Positions 54,618 through 63,743 of a stretch of DNA of 64,000 bases are shown here, in pieces (position 1 is the stretch's first letter; the number at the start of each line of letters is the position of its first letter). Both the position numbers and the translations under genes were made by a program. The DNA comes from an uncultured Pelagibacteraceae bacterium (GTDB taxonomy: Bacteria > Pseudomonadota > Alphaproteobacteria > Pelagibacterales > Pelagibacteraceae), in assembly GCA_902570425.1 (NCBI GenBank), contig CACFYB010000004.1, positions 38,539 to 102,538 of the forward strand, written 5' to 3'. The notes under the pieces are model-generated. The model searched no databases, was not told the DNA's origin, and saw only the letters and a list, made by a program, of their open reading frames with translations.

Positions 54618-55877
54618 TTAATTGAGTGAAATTCTTTCTAAATTATTCATATAAGGTCTCAAAACTTTTGGAATTGTTATTGAGCCGTCTTTTTCCTGAT
54701 AATTTTCTAATATTGCAATAAGAGTTCTACCAACAGCTAAACCACTGCCATTTAAAGTACCAACAAACAACGTTTCTTTATTTTGATCTTTATATCTTGT
54801 TTTCATTCTTGTAGCCTGGAAAGTAGAACATGATGAACATGATGAAATTTCTCTATACTTTTTTTCTGAAGGTATCCAAACTTCTATATCATAAGTTTTT
54901 TCAGCACTAAAACCCATGTCACCACTACATAATATCATTTTTCTATAAGGTAATTCTAAAAGATCTAAAATTCTAGTAGCACAATTTGTCATTCTTTCTA
55001 ATTCTACTAAGCATTTGTTTTGTTCTACAATACTTACTAATTCAACTTTATAAAATTGATGCTGTCTAATCATTCCTTTTGTATCTTTTCCATAGCTTCC
55101 AGCTTCTTTTCTAAAACAAGGTGTAGATGCAACAAATCTTAAAGGTAGAGACTTAAGATCCATCATTGTATTCCTAACAATATTTGTCAAAATTACCTCA
55201 GCTGTTGGTATTAAAAATTTTCTGTCACTTCCCTCCTCTAACTTGACTTCAAATTGATCGTTTTCAAATTTTGGAAGTTGACCAGTACCGTACATAGAAT
55301 TTTCTGAAGCAAGTAGTGGTGGTGAGATTTCTTCATAACCATTTTTTGATATATGGGTATCTAACATAAAGTTTGAAATTGCCCTTTCTAATAATGCTAA
55401 TTTTTTTTTAACAAATACAAACCTTGTACCAGTAGTTTTACTTGCTAAATCAAAATCGAGCATACAAAGTTTTTCCCCTAATTCATAATGAGATTTAGGT
55501 ACAAACTCGAACTTACGTATTTTTCCGTACCTTTTTATCTCAACATTATCATTTTCATCTTTACCGTATGGAACATCTTTGTGTGGAATATTTGGAATAT
55601 TTGATAAAATTTTATCTAAATCAAATTTTATTTTTTTCTGCTCTTCTATTATTTTATCAATTGATTGAGAAATATTTTTTGATTTCTCAAATAAAGTTTC
55701 ATCTTTAGATTTCGAAATATCTTTTTTTTCTCTTTCTAGAATTTCTTTTTTTTGTATAAGTTCACGATTTAATATATCTAGACTTTTAAGTTTTTCGTAA
55801 TCTATATCTATAAACCTTTTTTCTAGTGCTTTTTTAAATGCATCAATGTCTTTTCGTATTTCTTTTATATCATGCAT
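54618..55877 (-). CDS. serS: Seryl-tRNA synthetase
   Basis: Class II synthetase of 419 aa. An N-terminal antiparallel coiled coil (about residues 25-100) binds tRNA-Ser. Motif 2 is in FRKEAGSYGKDTKGMIRQHQF and motif 3 in NGSGLAVGRTLIAILENYQ. It overlaps tatC by 8 bases. In many relatives surE and pcm lie between serS and yajC; here they are absent. Confidence 0.96.
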   Translation of the reverse strand: MHDIKEIRKDIDAFKKALEKRFIDIDYEKLKSLDILNRELIQKKEILEREKKDISKSKDETLFEKSKNISQSIDKIIEEQKKIKFDLDKILSNIPNIPHKDVPYGKDENDNVEIKRYGKIRKFEFVPKSHYELGEKLCMLDFDLASKTTGTRFVFVKKKLALLERAISNFMLDTHISKNGYEEISPPLLASENSMYGTGQLPKFENDQFEVKLEEGSDRKFLIPTAEVILTNIVRNTMMDLKSLPLRFVASTPCFRKEAGSYGKDTKGMIRQHQFYKVELVSIVEQNKCLVELERMTNCATRILDLLELPYRKMILCSGDMGFSAEKTYDIEVWIPSEKKYREISSCSSCSTFQATRMKTRYKDQNKETLFVGTLNGSGLAVGRTLIAILENYQEKDGSITIPKVLRPYMNNLERISLN

Positions 55878-56640
55878 CAGAATTTTCTAATTTCTTATTT
55901 TCTATAAATTTTACAGAAAATATTGATAATTCATATAAAATTAATAAAGGAATTGCCAAACCTATTTGTGTTATAGGATCAGGTGGAGTTAATAAAGCTG
56001 CAGTAGCGAAGATGATAACTACTACATATTTTCTTCTTTTTTTCAAAAAATCAGAATCAACTAAACCAACGCGTGCTAATAAACTTAGAACCACAGGTAA
56101 TTGAAAACTAATACCAAATGCAAAGATCAGTTTCATTATTAATGACAAATATTCATTTACCTTTGCTTCTAATTGAATAGGTAAATTCGTTGATAAGCCT
56201 GTGCTTTCAAAAGATAAGAAAAATTTGATTGCTAATGGCATAATTAAATAATAAACAAGCATTCCTCCTAATAAAAAAAGAATTGGTGTTAATACAAGAT
56301 ATGGAAGTATTGCAATTTTTTCATGTTTATAAAGACCAGGTGCAATAAATTTCCATATTTGCATTAAAATAAAGGGACACGTAACAAAAAAAGCAGTAAA
56401 AAATGAAACTTTTAAATAAGTTAGAAAAGTTTCTTGAAGAGCTGTAAAAATCAGTCTTCTATTAGAACCATCATCTTTTACAGCTTTTGCAAAGGGTTCA
56501 ACTAAAAAACCATATAAATGTTCAGCAAAAAAATAACATCCAACAAAAAAAATAATAAGAAATATAAAACTATGTATTAATCGTTTCCTTAATTCTGCCA
56601 AATGACTAATAAAGCCACTATCATTTTCATCATGATTCAT
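55870..56640 (-). CDS. tatC: Sec-independent translocase TatC
   Basis: Twin-arginine signal receptor, 256 aa with six membrane helices. HLAELRKRLIHSFIF, FITALQETFLTYLKVSFF-like segment, FAFGISFQLPVVLSLL and RKYVVVIIFATAALLTPPDP are the family pattern. It overlaps tatB by 11 bases. Confidence 0.95.
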   Translation of the reverse strand: MNHDENDSGFISHLAELRKRLIHSFIFLIIFFVGCYFFAEHLYGFLVEPFAKAVKDDGSNRRLIFTALQETFLTYLKVSFFTAFFVTCPFILMQIWKFIAPGLYKHEKIAILPYLVLTPILFLLGGMLVYYLIMPLAIKFFLSFESTGLSTNLPIQLEAKVNEYLSLIMKLIFAFGISFQLPVVLSLLARVGLVDSDFLKKRRKYVVVIIFATAALLTPPDPITQIGLAIPLLILYELSIFSVKFIENKKLENSDA

Positions 56641-56842
56641 CTTTTTTATCTTCTTTTTTTTCTATCTTGTTTTCTTCAATATCTATATTTGAAACTTCAT
56701 TTTGAATATTGTTAATATGTTTTTTTGCAACTCCTATCCAGGATCCAACTTTTTTCAACATTATAGGAAAATCTTTTGGCCCTAGAACTACAATTGCTAT
56801 TGCAACTATTATCAAAATCTCAAACCAACCAATAGTAGGCAT
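56630..56842 (-). CDS. tatB: Twin-arginine translocase subunit TatB
   Basis: 70 aa. One N-terminal helix MPTIGWFEILIIVAIAIVVLGPKD with the Gly-Pro hinge, then an amphipathic helix and acidic tail. The position between tatA and tatC supports TatB rather than a second TatA, though it is short for TatB. Confidence 0.88.
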   Translation of the reverse strand: MPTIGWFEILIIVAIAIVVLGPKDFPIMLKKVGSWIGVAKKHINNIQNEVSNIDIEENKIEKKEDKKDES

Positions 56843-56847
56843 GTGAT

Positions 56848-57048
56848 TTATTCTTTTTTGTTGGAGTCTTGATTGTCGTCGGAAATATTTTTAGGTTCAT
56901 TTTCATCAGTAACATCTGATGCCATACCCTTTTTAAAACTTTTTATTCCTTTAGCAACATCACCCATCAGACTAGATATTTTTCCTCTTCCAAATAGTAA
57001 TACAACAAGTATTACCACAATAGCTATTTGCCAAATTCCAATGCTCAT
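56848..57048 (-). CDS. tatA: Twin-arginine translocase subunit TatA
   Basis: 66 aa pore-forming subunit. [25 protein letters not shown] with the FGRGK hinge, then [16 protein letters not shown] amphipathic helix and an acidic tail. Five bases separate it from tatB. Confidence 0.93.
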   Translation of the reverse strand: MSIGIWQIAIVVILVVLLFGRGKISSLMGDVAKGIKSFKKGMASDVTDENEPKNISDDNQDSNKKE

Positions 57049-57098
57049 GAAAAACTTATAACCTGTTTATCAATAATTTTAAAGTCAAATATATGATC

Positions 57099-57800
57099 TT
57101 ATTTCTTATCATCTTTATCAAGTGTGCTATTAAGCATTTCATCGATATTCGAATAAATGTCTTCTTTTATTTCGTCCTGTTTTTCTTTGTAAAATTTACC
57201 TGTTCCAAAAATTGCATTATCTATATTAGTGCTATCTATTAGGCCAGCAGCTCCTAATTCGTCTACAGTTGGAAGATCTGATAATTTTTGAAGATTAAAA
57301 TGACTTAAAAAGTCATCTGTAGTTATATATTGGATAGGTTTTCCAGGTACACTTTTTCTTCCACCAGGCTTAACCCAATTTAATTCCATCAAAATTTCTA
57401 GAGTATTTGTTCCAAATGCAACACCTCTAATTTCCTCAATTTCAGCTCTAGTTACTGGTTGGTGATAAACGATTATTGCAAGAGTTTCTATAGCGGCTTT
57501 AGACAATTTTTTTTCCACAGTTTTCTCCTGCGTCATTAAATTAGAAAGATTGGGAGAGGTTCTAAAAGACCATTTTTTTGATATACAAACTAAATTAATT
57601 CCCCGATCCGAGTATTCAGATTGAAGCTTTAATAATATTTTATCTACATCAACTTTTTTTGAAATCTTGTTTTTAATGGTTTCAATATCTAAAGGTTCAG
57701 CAGCTGCAAAAACAATGCATTCAATCTCTTTTTCAATAGATGATAATTTTGTAGGAAAATTAATTATATTATTGCCTTTTTTTATCTTTTTTTTAATCAT
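57099..57800 (-). CDS. scpB: Segregation and condensation protein B
   Basis: Winged-helix kleisin partner in the SMC-ScpAB complex, 233 aa. KAAIETLAIIVYHQPVTRAEIEEIRGV and GRKSVPGKPIQYITTDDFLSHF are diagnostic. An acidic C-terminal tail ends the protein. It overlaps scpA by 4 bases. Confidence 0.94.
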   Translation of the reverse strand: MIKKKIKKGNNIINFPTKLSSIEKEIECIVFAAAEPLDIETIKNKISKKVDVDKILLKLQSEYSDRGINLVCISKKWSFRTSPNLSNLMTQEKTVEKKLSKAAIETLAIIVYHQPVTRAEIEEIRGVAFGTNTLEILMELNWVKPGGRKSVPGKPIQYITTDDFLSHFNLQKLSDLPTVDELGAAGLIDSTNIDNAIFGTGKFYKEKQDEIKEDIYSNIDEMLNSTLDKDDKK

Positions 57801-58537
57801 TTACTTTCCTTTACATAAACATCTTCAAAAAGATTATTTTGTTTTATTTTCAAATTACCTTCTTTAACTAATTCAAGGGAACCAGCAAATATACCTGCTT
57901 TACCTGTACGTTTATATTTAGACTCATTTTTAAAATTTTTTGGGATTAATTCATCTAACTTTTTCCAATCGCTTAATTTTCCAAAAAAATTCTTTATAGT
58001 TTTTATACCTTCTTCTGTAGTAAAAACAGGTAATCTAGGTATGTTTATCCTTTGAAAGTCTTTTGTTGAAATAATTGTAGAATAAGTTTTTAAAAGTTCA
58101 AATAAGTTTAATCTATACTCGCTATTGTAAATTGGTTTAATTCCAATTTTAGAACCTCTTGTTCTAATTTCTCTGCCCAATCTTTTTCTTTTAAGCATTT
58201 GATCAGATAATAATCTTATAAGTTCCAATTTTTTTAGTTGTAGTTTTAATTTTTCTGCAACCTCTTGAACTTTAAATTCTTCTTCAGGTGAACTAGGTAA
58301 TAACAACTTTGATTTTAAATAAGCTAACCAAGTAGCCATTAATAGATATTCTGATGCTAGTTCTAGATTTAAATTTTTTTTATCTTTAATAAATTCATGG
58401 AATTGATCTGCTAATTTGGTTATTGATATATTTTCAAGATTTACTTTCTGTGATTTGGCTAAATCTAAAAGAACATCTAAGGGACCGTTGAAAGTATCAA
58501 CATTTACCTCAAAATATGTAGAATCATTTTCAAACAT
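57797..58537 (-). CDS. scpA: Segregation and condensation protein A
   Basis: Kleisin linking the SMC heads, 246 aa. FNGPLDVLLDLAKSQKVNLENISITKLADQF is the typical N-terminus, and EYLLMATWLAYLKSKLLLP follows. The C-terminal winged helix is less conserved. It is 9 bases after nagZ. Confidence 0.94.
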   Translation of the reverse strand: MFENDSTYFEVNVDTFNGPLDVLLDLAKSQKVNLENISITKLADQFHEFIKDKKNLNLELASEYLLMATWLAYLKSKLLLPSSPEEEFKVQEVAEKLKLQLKKLELIRLLSDQMLKRKRLGREIRTRGSKIGIKPIYNSEYRLNLFELLKTYSTIISTKDFQRINIPRLPVFTTEEGIKTIKNFFGKLSDWKKLDELIPKNFKNESKYKRTGKAGIFAGSLELVKEGNLKIKQNNLFEDVYVKESK

Positions 58538-58546
58538 TAAATAATA

Positions 58547-59494
58547 TTAACTCAAAATTTTATAAAATTGTGATGTTTTTTTACTTATAAATCTATTTAT
58601 CAATGGTGAATTTTTTCCTATAATCAACATTTCATCAAATTTCCCATTGCAATGAAGCACTATATTACATCCAGCTTTAAACGCTTTAATTGTATTGGTT
58701 TTAAGATCTCCTTTTAGACTCTTCATCGACAAATCGTCAGAAATTAAAATATTTTTAAATCCAATCTTTTTTCTAATTAAATCTATTAATATTTTTGAAT
58801 GCGTAACTGTATGTTGATTATCTATTTTGCTAAAAACTATATGTGCAGTCATTGCAAAAAATGCTTTTTTTTTCTTAAAAGGCACAAAATCCTTTTTAAT
58901 TAAATAATTAATCTTTTTATTTATTTTAGGTGTATAATAATGACTATCGACTTTTGCAAGACCGTGCCCTGGTATATGTTTTATTACGGTTCCTATTCCG
59001 TTTTTATGAAAATGCTCAATACAATAATCTCCAATTTTTGATACGATTTTTGGATTTTTTGAAAAAGATCTATCACCTATTATATTGGATGAGTTTTTAA
59101 CTCTTAAATCCAAAACAGGTGATGTGTTAATATTAATGCCCATTAATTTAAGTAAATATGATGTTTTATCAATGAATAGTTTATAAATTAAATTGAACTC
59201 TTTAAAATCTTTAACAAATTTATCTCCAAAAAATTCTGATGTAAAAAAATCAAATGATATAATATTCCTAAGTCTATTCACCCTTCCACCTTCTTGATCT
59301 ATTAGAATAGGATATTTTGGGTCATTAAAAATCTTTTTAATTGATTTTGTTAATTTAATTGTTTGATCTATAGTTCTAATATTTCTTGAAAATAGTATAA
59401 CTCCCCACGGTTTATATTTTTTCAAAAAAAACTTTTCTCTTAATGAAAGTTTAATAGATCTTATTCCAACAATAAATGATCTTCTATTATTCAT
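58547..59494 (-). CDS. nagZ: Beta-N-acetylhexosaminidase
   Basis: Glycoside hydrolase family 3 enzyme of cell-wall recycling, 315 aa. The catalytic His-containing loop IKHIPGHGLAKVDSHYYTP and the nucleophile Asp in SDDLSMKSLKG are present; PILIDQEGGRVNRLR binds substrate. It overlaps the small membrane gene before it by 8 bases. Confidence 0.94.
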   Translation of the reverse strand: MNNRRSFIVGIRSIKLSLREKFFLKKYKPWGVILFSRNIRTIDQTIKLTKSIKKIFNDPKYPILIDQEGGRVNRLRNIISFDFFTSEFFGDKFVKDFKEFNLIYKLFIDKTSYLLKLMGININTSPVLDLRVKNSSNIIGDRSFSKNPKIVSKIGDYCIEHFHKNGIGTVIKHIPGHGLAKVDSHYYTPKINKKINYLIKKDFVPFKKKKAFFAMTAHIVFSKIDNQHTVTHSKILIDLIRKKIGFKNILISDDLSMKSLKGDLKTNTIKAFKAGCNIVLHCNGKFDEMLIIGKNSPLINRFISKKTSQFYKILS

Positions 59495-59753
59495 TATTTT
59501 CTAATAGTTTCCAAAAATTAAATTTTTTTTTTTTCTTTATGTCCGATTGATCTATATATTCTATTATATTTGATGTATCGTTTCTTAATAGTGGTAACTT
59601 TTCTGCATAGATATTTATTCTTTCATCTATGTTATTAATAGATCTATAAAATCTTTTTTTATTAATATCTGAAAAATAATGTCTCCCTGTCAAAAATACA
59701 AACAAACAAATTATAAATATAAATATCAAATATTTGATTTCTCTTAACATCAC
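59487..59753 (-). CDS. Small single-helix membrane protein, unknown
   Basis: 88 aa with one N-terminal helix (about residues 6-22) and a charged tail. The position between argS and nagZ is where alphaproteobacteria usually carry a SPOR-domain protein. No SPOR domain remains, so this may be its truncated descendant. It overlaps argS by 4 and nagZ by 8 bases. Confidence 0.65.
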   Translation of the reverse strand: MMLREIKYLIFIFIICLFVFLTGRHYFSDINKKRFYRSINNIDERINIYAEKLPLLRNDTSNIIEYIDQSDIKKKKKFNFWKLLENNE

Positions 59754-61483
59754 ATTTTTTCTGGTACTGAAACACCTACAATATCCATCCCAGATTTGAT
59801 AACATTCGAAATAGCTTTAAGGAATATCAATTTATCATCTGTTATTTTTTTTTGATCATTAATGAATCTTTTTTCAGGATTATCTTTTCCTAAATTCCAA
59901 TAAGAATGAAACAATGAAGCTAGTTCATAAAGATAAATTGGTATTACGTGTGGTTCAAGTTTATTGCATGCTGTATCAATACATTTAGGCCATTCGGAAA
60001 TCTTTTTTAAAATTTTGATCTCATCATTTGAATAAAGAAAATTTTGATCATTTATTTCAATTTCTGATTTGAGTTCTTTATCTAAATATCTAAAAACTGA
60101 AGCTATTCTAGCGTAACAATATTGAACATAATAAAGCGGATTATCTTTAGATTTTTCAATCACTTGATCAAAATCAAAATCAAGTTCTACGTCACTGCTT
60201 CTGTTCAACATGATAAATCTTGTGGCATCTTTACCCACCTCACTAATTAAATCATCCAATGTTATATAATCACCTTTTCTTTTAGACATCTTATATGGTT
60301 TTTTGTTTTTGATTAGCTTTACTAATTGACTTACTTTACAAACCAGCCTTACTTTTGAATTTGATAATGCCTCAACTGAAGATGAAATTCTTTTTATATA
60401 ACCGGCATGATCTGCACCTAAAATATTAATTAAATGATCAAATTTTCTGTCTAATTTATTTTTATGATAAGCAACATCACTAGCAAAATAAGTCCACGTA
60501 CCATCTGATTTTTGTAGAGCCCTATCTTTATCATCACCAAAATTAGTTGATTTAAAAAGTAATTGTTCACGTTCAACCCAATTATCTTTAGTTTCGCTTA
60601 GTGGTGCTTTTATTTTTCCTTTATAAACAAATTTATTTTTTTGAAGGAAATCTACTACTTTTTCAACTTCTTGATTATTTACTAATTGTTTTTCACTAAT
60701 AAAATTATCATGATTTATGCCTAGGCTAATTAAGTTTTTTTTAATTAATTTTAATGCTTCCTCAATTGATAAAGCGCTCAGTTTTTCTGATATTTTATCA
60801 AAGTTATTGAAATCAATATCTTTATTTGCATCTAAAATATTATTTGCAAAGTCAATGATATAATCTCCAGGATATAAATCTTCATTATCGCTAGGAAATG
60901 GTTCATTAAAGGAAATTTCTCTAATTCTAAAAAAAACAGATTTTGTAAAATTTGTAATCTGATTACCATAATCATTTACATAATATTCTTTGGTCACTTT
61001 ATGTTTGTTGAATAAAAGAACATTAGCTATAACATCTCCCAAAATAGCTCCTCTGCAGTGACCCACATGCAAAGGTCCCGTAGGATTCGCTGAAACGAAT
61101 TCAATCAAAAAATTTTTCTTATTTTCTTTAGAATTAATTCCAAAAGATTTAGAATTTTGAATTATTTCTTTAATAAAATTTGACCAGAAAATTGTTTTGA
61201 ATTTAATATTAATAAAACCGGGTTTTACAACAGATATTTTCTCAATCAATTTATCCTTTTTTTTAATTTCCTCGGATAAAATATTAGCAAGGACAATTGG
61301 GGGTTTTTTATTTATTTTAGATAAAACCATTGCCACATTTGTTGAAACATCACTATCAAATTTTAATGGTGGTATTTCTGCTGTAACTCCATTGAATGTA
61401 TCAGGTAAGATTAAATCTCCATTGTTAGAAAGATTTAACAAAGTTTTCTTTATTTTATCTAAAAATTGTTCAAATATATTCAT
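59750..61483 (-). CDS. argS: Arginyl-tRNA synthetase
   Basis: Class I synthetase of 577 aa. The HIGH motif is in ANPTGPLHVGHCRGAILGD and KMSKR is present in PYKMSKRKGDYITL. The N-terminal Add-1 domain and the C-terminal DALR anticodon domain are complete. It immediately follows dgt. Confidence 0.96.
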   Translation of the reverse strand: MNIFEQFLDKIKKTLLNLSNNGDLILPDTFNGVTAEIPPLKFDSDVSTNVAMVLSKINKKPPIVLANILSEEIKKKDKLIEKISVVKPGFINIKFKTIFWSNFIKEIIQNSKSFGINSKENKKNFLIEFVSANPTGPLHVGHCRGAILGDVIANVLLFNKHKVTKEYYVNDYGNQITNFTKSVFFRIREISFNEPFPSDNEDLYPGDYIIDFANNILDANKDIDFNNFDKISEKLSALSIEEALKLIKKNLISLGINHDNFISEKQLVNNQEVEKVVDFLQKNKFVYKGKIKAPLSETKDNWVEREQLLFKSTNFGDDKDRALQKSDGTWTYFASDVAYHKNKLDRKFDHLINILGADHAGYIKRISSSVEALSNSKVRLVCKVSQLVKLIKNKKPYKMSKRKGDYITLDDLISEVGKDATRFIMLNRSSDVELDFDFDQVIEKSKDNPLYYVQYCYARIASVFRYLDKELKSEIEINDQNFLYSNDEIKILKKISEWPKCIDTACNKLEPHVIPIYLYELASLFHSYWNLGKDNPEKRFINDQKKITDDKLIFLKAISNVIKSGMDIVGVSVPEKM

Positions 61484-62599
61484 TTATAATTTTTTATTTA
61501 AGTTAATTGCGTATCTGTCAGTCATTCCTGATATGAAATCTGAAATAGCTCTAAATTTATTTTTGGCAAGTTGATCTTTTGTTATAAACTTTTCAGGATT
61601 TACTTTAATTCTATAAAACAAATTTTTAATCGTCAATTTACCATTATTATTTTTTGCTAACACATCTTTATTATTATACATTTTTGTCTTTAAAAAATGT
61701 CTAATTTCATTTACTGAGTTTTTAACTTCATTAGAAAAATCTACCATTAAAAAACTTGTTTTTTTTATATCTTTTAAACTTTTGACTTTATTGTGTTTTA
61801 AATTATTTTTAGTATTTTTTATTAAGTCTTTTATCATAAAATCAATTGAGTCGCGTATAATCTGAAATGTAGCAATTTTATAATTTTTTTTATTAATCTT
61901 ATTCTTATATTTTCTATAAATATCTTTAAAAAAATTAATTTCAATTAACTCATCTATTTTAAATAGATTTGCATTTATTCCATCTTGAATATCATGATTA
62001 TTATAAGCTATATCATCGGAAATTGCAGAAATTTGAGCTTCTAATGATGGATAAGTGTTAAAGTTGATCATACTTTTAAATTTTTTGATACCAATTAAAT
62101 TATCAACTAAATCTAAATCCTCTACTGGACCATTATGTTTTAATAATCCTTCTAGTGTTTCAATTGAAAGATTAAGTCCACTATATTTTAAATATTTATT
62201 TTCTAAAAACATTACAACTCTTAATGTTTGTAAATTATGATCAAACCCACCGTATTCTTCCATACATTCATTTAAAGCATCTTCGCCAGCATGTCCAAAA
62301 GGTGTATGACCTAAATCATGAGCTAGACTTAATGTTTCAGCCAAATCTTCATTTAAATTAAGATAACGAGCTATTGATCTTGCTATTTGAGCAACCTCCA
62401 TAGAATGAGTTATTCTTGTTCTATAATGGTCCCCTTCTGTATTCACAAATACTTGGGTCTTATGTTTCAACCTTCTAAACGATGCACTATGAATAATTCT
62501 ATCTCTATCTCTTTGAAATGGTGATCTATATTTTGATAAAGGTTCCTTAAATAATCTTCCTTTGCTTTTAAATAAACCTATCTTTGAGTATTTTTTCAT
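61484..62599 (-). CDS. dgt: Deoxyguanosinetriphosphate triphosphohydrolase-like protein
   Basis: HD-domain dNTPase of 371 aa that cleaves dGTP to deoxyguanosine and tripolyphosphate. FRRLKHKTQVFVNTEGDHYRTRITHSMEV is the family start; metal ligands are TRITHSMEV, ETLSLAHDLGHTPFGHAGE and SDDIAYNNHD. It is divergent from erpA, a common alphaproteobacterial arrangement. Confidence 0.94.
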   Translation of the reverse strand: MKKYSKIGLFKSKGRLFKEPLSKYRSPFQRDRDRIIHSASFRRLKHKTQVFVNTEGDHYRTRITHSMEVAQIARSIARYLNLNEDLAETLSLAHDLGHTPFGHAGEDALNECMEEYGGFDHNLQTLRVVMFLENKYLKYSGLNLSIETLEGLLKHNGPVEDLDLVDNLIGIKKFKSMINFNTYPSLEAQISAISDDIAYNNHDIQDGINANLFKIDELIEINFFKDIYRKYKNKINKKNYKIATFQIIRDSIDFMIKDLIKNTKNNLKHNKVKSLKDIKKTSFLMVDFSNEVKNSVNEIRHFLKTKMYNNKDVLAKNNNGKLTIKNLFYRIKVNPEKFITKDQLAKNKFRAISDFISGMTDRYAINLNKKL

Positions 62600-62619
62600 C
62601 CTTTAAAATTAAAATTTTA

Positions 62620-62637
62620 GTATTATATTAGTAATAC
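62620..62637. promoter_or_regulatory. Inverted repeat between dgt and erpA
   Basis: GTATTATATTAGTAATAC has perfect 6-base arms GTATTA/TAATAC and a 6-base centre in the 50-base divergent gap. It could be an operator controlling erpA, dgt or both. It does not match an iron-response box I know. Confidence 0.3.
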
Positions 62638-62649
62638 CAGTGATCAATT

Positions 62650-62967
62650 ATGATTAAAGAAATTAAATTTACTGATAAAGCACTAAAACAGATCAATGTT
62701 TTATTATCTAAAAAGGATAAGGGATCTTTTTTTAGAATCGCTATCAAAGGTGGTGGGTGTTCAGGATTTCAATATGAATTTACTTTTGACAAGGAGAAAG
62801 CAGCAGATGATCTAAATTATGAAAACATAATAATTGATAAAACTTCTGCGGATCTTCTAAAAGGATCAGAAATTGATTATGTTTCAGAACTTATCGGCGA
62901 ACAATTCAAAATAACAAACCCACAAACAAAATCTTCTTGCGGTTGTGGCGTTTCTTTCTCTCTTTAA
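62650..62967 (+). CDS. erpA: Iron-sulfur cluster insertion protein ErpA
   Basis: A-type Fe-S carrier of 105 aa. The three cluster Cys are visible in KGGGCSGFQYEFTF and SSCGCGVSFSL. Length and context (dgt on one side, xth on the other) match alphaproteobacterial erpA. Its stop overlaps the xth start as TAATG. Confidence 0.92.
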   Translation: MIKEIKFTDKALKQINVLLSKKDKGSFFRIAIKGGGCSGFQYEFTFDKEKAADDLNYENIIIDKTSADLLKGSEIDYVSELIGEQFKITNPQTKSSCGCGVSFSL

Positions 62968-63743
62968 TGATCATTTCCTCATGGAATGTAAATTCTGTTC
63001 GAGCGCGTATTGAAAATATTAAAAGTTATCTTTTAAAATACAAACCTGACATTGTTATGATGCAGGAAATTAAGACAGAGAATATAAACTTTCCTTATGA
63101 TGATTTTTCAGCAATGGATTATGAAAGTCATGTATTTGGTCAAAAAAGCTATAACGGTGTTGCTATTATCTCTAAAAGAAAATTGAAAAACATTAGAACA
63201 GATTTAATTAAAGATAAATTAAAACAATCAAGAATAATTTCAGCTGAATTAGAATATAAAAAAAAAGATATTCAATTAATAAACATTTATACACCTAATG
63301 GTAATCCTGTTGATACTGAAAAATATAATTATAAAAAGAAATGGCTTGATGATTTAATTAAACAATTAAAAACATTGATTAAAAAAAATTCAAATATTGC
63401 TCTTGCGGGTGATTTTAATATTATTCCTGCAGCTGAAGATGTCTATAATCCTAAAAGTTTTGAAGACGATGCTTTATTTAGATTAGAAATAAGAAAAAAA
63501 TTGAGAGAAATGATTAATCTTGGATTTCACGATGTTTACAGACATTTCAATGAAACTAAAGAGGGATATACATACTGGGATTATATGAGGGGGGCTTGGC
63601 AAAAAAATAATGGTATGAGAATTGACCACTTCTTGATTTCTAATTCTTTAATTGATCAAGTAAAAAGTATAAATATTAATAAAGACCCAAGGGGACGAGA
63701 AAAACCTTCTGACCATACACCAATCGAAATTACTTTAGCCTAA
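62967..63743 (+). CDS. xth: Exodeoxyribonuclease III
   Basis: AP endonuclease and 3'-5' exonuclease of base excision repair. The track start is a TTG at 62937 inside erpA; I prefer the ATG at 62967 (258 aa), which begins MIISSWNVNSVRARI, the family start. MMQEIKTEN, LAGDFNIIPAAEDVYNP, YTYWDYM, RIDHFLIS and PSDHTPIEI carry the catalytic residues. It overlaps the convergent dehydrogenase gene by 9 bases. Confidence 0.94.
   Translation: MIISSWNVNSVRARIENIKSYLLKYKPDIVMMQEIKTENINFPYDDFSAMDYESHVFGQKSYNGVAIISKRKLKNIRTDLIKDKLKQSRIISAELEYKKKDIQLINIYTPNGNPVDTEKYNYKKKWLDDLIKQLKTLIKKNSNIALAGDFNIIPAAEDVYNPKSFEDDALFRLEIRKKLREMINLGFHDVYRHFNETKEGYTYWDYMRGAWQKNNGMRIDHFLISNSLIDQVKSININKDPRGREKPSDHTPIEITLA

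Noticed and set aside
62937-62966. TTG start for xth proposed by the ORF track
   Set aside because: The ten extra residues are read from the erpA 3' end out of frame; the ATG at 62967 matches the family N-terminus.
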